NCBI GenBank assembly: GCA_002702705.1 | Contig: PABH01000038.1 | Coordinates: 1-64,000 of the forward strand | From: Anaerolineaceae bacterium | Lineage (GTDB): Bacteria; Chloroflexota; Anaerolineae; Anaerolineales; Anaerolineaceae | Direction of reading: 5' to 3' | DNA: 64,000 nucleotides | Shown: positions 63,181 through 64,000 of the stretch, piece by piece | Layout of the letters: the number at the start of each line of letters is the position of its first letter | Position numbering within the stretch: the stretch's first letter is position 1 | Position numbers and translations under genes: made by a program | Notes under the pieces: generated by a model | The model's input: only the letters and a program-made list of their open reading frames with translations | Told to the model about the DNA's origin: nothing | The model's database searches: none

Positions 63181-64000
63181 CTATTGTGGTGCCAAACCAC
63201 TGTCACGTACTAATCTGGGAATAATCGATTCCCAGCCCATTGCCATAAAATGTATTCCATTCACACCGGGTAAATTCTTTACCTGTTCCACTATTTCGAG
63301 ACATATTTGGATGCCTTCTTCCTTACCATCCGTGGCTTTTTCCATTCGGGTGACAAGGGAGTCAGGAATTTCAATGCCGGGAATGTTCTGCATCATTTTG
63401 GCAGCTTTATAACTGCGGATGGGTGCTACGCCAGCCAAAAGATAGGATTGTTCCAATACACCCTGTTTATCCAATGCTTCCAGGTAATCCTGAAAACGTC
63501 TAGGGTCATAAATCAGGTTGGTTTGGAAAAACTGGGCACCGGCATTTGATTTTTTCTTTTCTCGTACAGCCTGAAAGCGTGTTTCAGATGCAAAAGGAGA
63601 TCCGGCTGCGCCCAGAAAGAGTTGCGGGGCAGATTTAATCTCACGTCCATCCAAAAAATGGTTTTCGTCACGCATACGTCGTAACATCCAGATCATTTGT
63701 ACGGAATCTAGATCTAAGATATCCAAACGTCCATGTGGAGAAGGACCCATACTGGCATGATCCCCGGTGATACATAATACGTTGCGGATACCAAGAGCGG
63801 CAGCCCCCAGTATTTCAGCCTGAATACCCATCCGGGTGCGTTCCCGGGCAGCGATTTGCATAACTGGCTCCAAACCGACTTGTAGAGCCAATAAAGAGCT
63901 TGCAAAAGAAGACATACGTGGGGTAGCGGAGGGATTATCCGTAAAGTTAACGGCGTCAAGCACTTCTCGCAGAGCTTCCAATTTTTTTATTAAATGTTCA
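63181..64000 (-). CDS. metF: Methylenetetrahydrofolate reductase-type protein, 3' part
   Basis: The frame is open through the window edge (it continues upstream as EHLIKKLEALREV), so the true start is outside. It carries MetF features: a beta/alpha barrel with SSFASSLLALQVGLEP, the conserved LGIRNVLCITGDHASMG, and FFQTNLIYDPRRFQDYLEAL. MetF reduces 5,10-methylene-THF to 5-methyl-THF. This version has the look of the MetF-like proteins of anaerobes that partner with MetV/RnfC2 in the Wood-Ljungdahl route. No partner gene is visible in the window. Confidence 0.82.
   Translation of the reverse strand, partial: EHLIKKLEALREVLDAVNFTDNPSATPRMSSFASSLLALQVGLEPVMQIAARERTRMGIQAEILGAAALGIRNVLCITGDHASMGPSPHGRLDILDLDSVQMIWMLRRMRDENHFLDGREIKSAPQLFLGAAGSPFASETRFQAVREKKKSNAGAQFFQTNLIYDPRRFQDYLEALDKQGVLEQSYLLAGVAPIRSYKAAKMMQNIPGIEIPDSLVTRMEKATDGKEEGIQICLEIVEQVKNLPGVNGIHFMAMGWESIIPRLVRDSGLAPQ

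Noticed and set aside
1-64000. tRNA, rRNA or tmRNA genes
   Set aside because: No convincing T-loop (GGTTCGAATCC-like) with a fitting cloverleaf, and no rRNA signature, was seen on either strand.

Overview
The window looks like a chromosomal stretch of a mesophilic, moderately AT-rich bacterium, most likely a member of the Chloroflexota (class Anaerolineae). This assignment is an inference. It rests on gene style (Thr/Pro-rich linkers in secreted proteins, many LysM, PRC-barrel, S8 protease, MoxR/DUF58 and sugar-ABC genes, and GH3/GH5 enzymes under a ROK regulator); no rRNA or tRNA is present to confirm it.

Layout. (1) 1-1.9 kb: a WYL-type regulator ORF that runs in frame into an RHS/YD-repeat sequence at the left edge, a 67-aa helix-turn-helix protein and a LON-substrate-binding-domain protein. 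(2) 1.9-9.3 kb: a plasmid-like replication and partition cassette. A leftward operon encodes an ExeA/TniB-like ATPase, a small protein, a P22-antirepressor-like protein and a DnaA-N-domain protein. Divergent to it are parA and parB, followed by a second parA with a ribbon-helix-helix partner. Three copies of a 14-bp palindrome (GTAACCGTGGTTAC) lie after parB and at the end of the second module and are good parS candidates; the second parA has a consensus promoter under tandem AGGGTATACCCT palindromes. (3) 9.3-14.1 kb: a MOSC protein, a ~1-kb gap with degenerate 24-bp repeats, and a four-gene osmoprotectant (OpuC/OsmF-type) ABC operon. (4) 14.1-25.4 kb: GAF-GGDEF cyclase, family 2 glycosyltransferase, MoxR-DUF58-DUF4129 operon, iron alcohol dehydrogenase, V4R protein, LysM protein and a lipoprotein.

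(5) 25.6-32.4 kb: a type I restriction-modification island (hsdM, hsdS, BRO-N/DinD-like gene, hsdR, and a predicted PD-(D/E)XK nuclease). (6) 32.4-40.8 kb: noncoding repeats, a KimA-like potassium permease, a RAYT/Y1 transposase with two large inverted repeats, small membrane proteins, a CPBP protease, a DedA protein and a glycosyltransferase. (7) 40.9-49.1 kb: a beta-glucan utilisation locus with ROK regulator, GH5, sugar ABC transporter and GH3, which appear to act together to import and cleave beta-glucosides. (8) 49.2-64 kb: a lipoprotein with a C39-like protease core, PRC-barrel protein, MoaA, an Rph/PPDK-like phosphotransferase translationally coupled to a divergent PlsY-like membrane protein, a C45-type hydrolase, an MFS carrier, a secreted subtilase and the 3' part of a MetF-type reductase.

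The most unusual items are the double partition cassette with its candidate centromeres, the regulator/YD-repeat chimera, the Rph-like/PlsY-like pair of unknown substrate, and the cassette-like insertion of a BRO-N gene between hsdS and hsdR.
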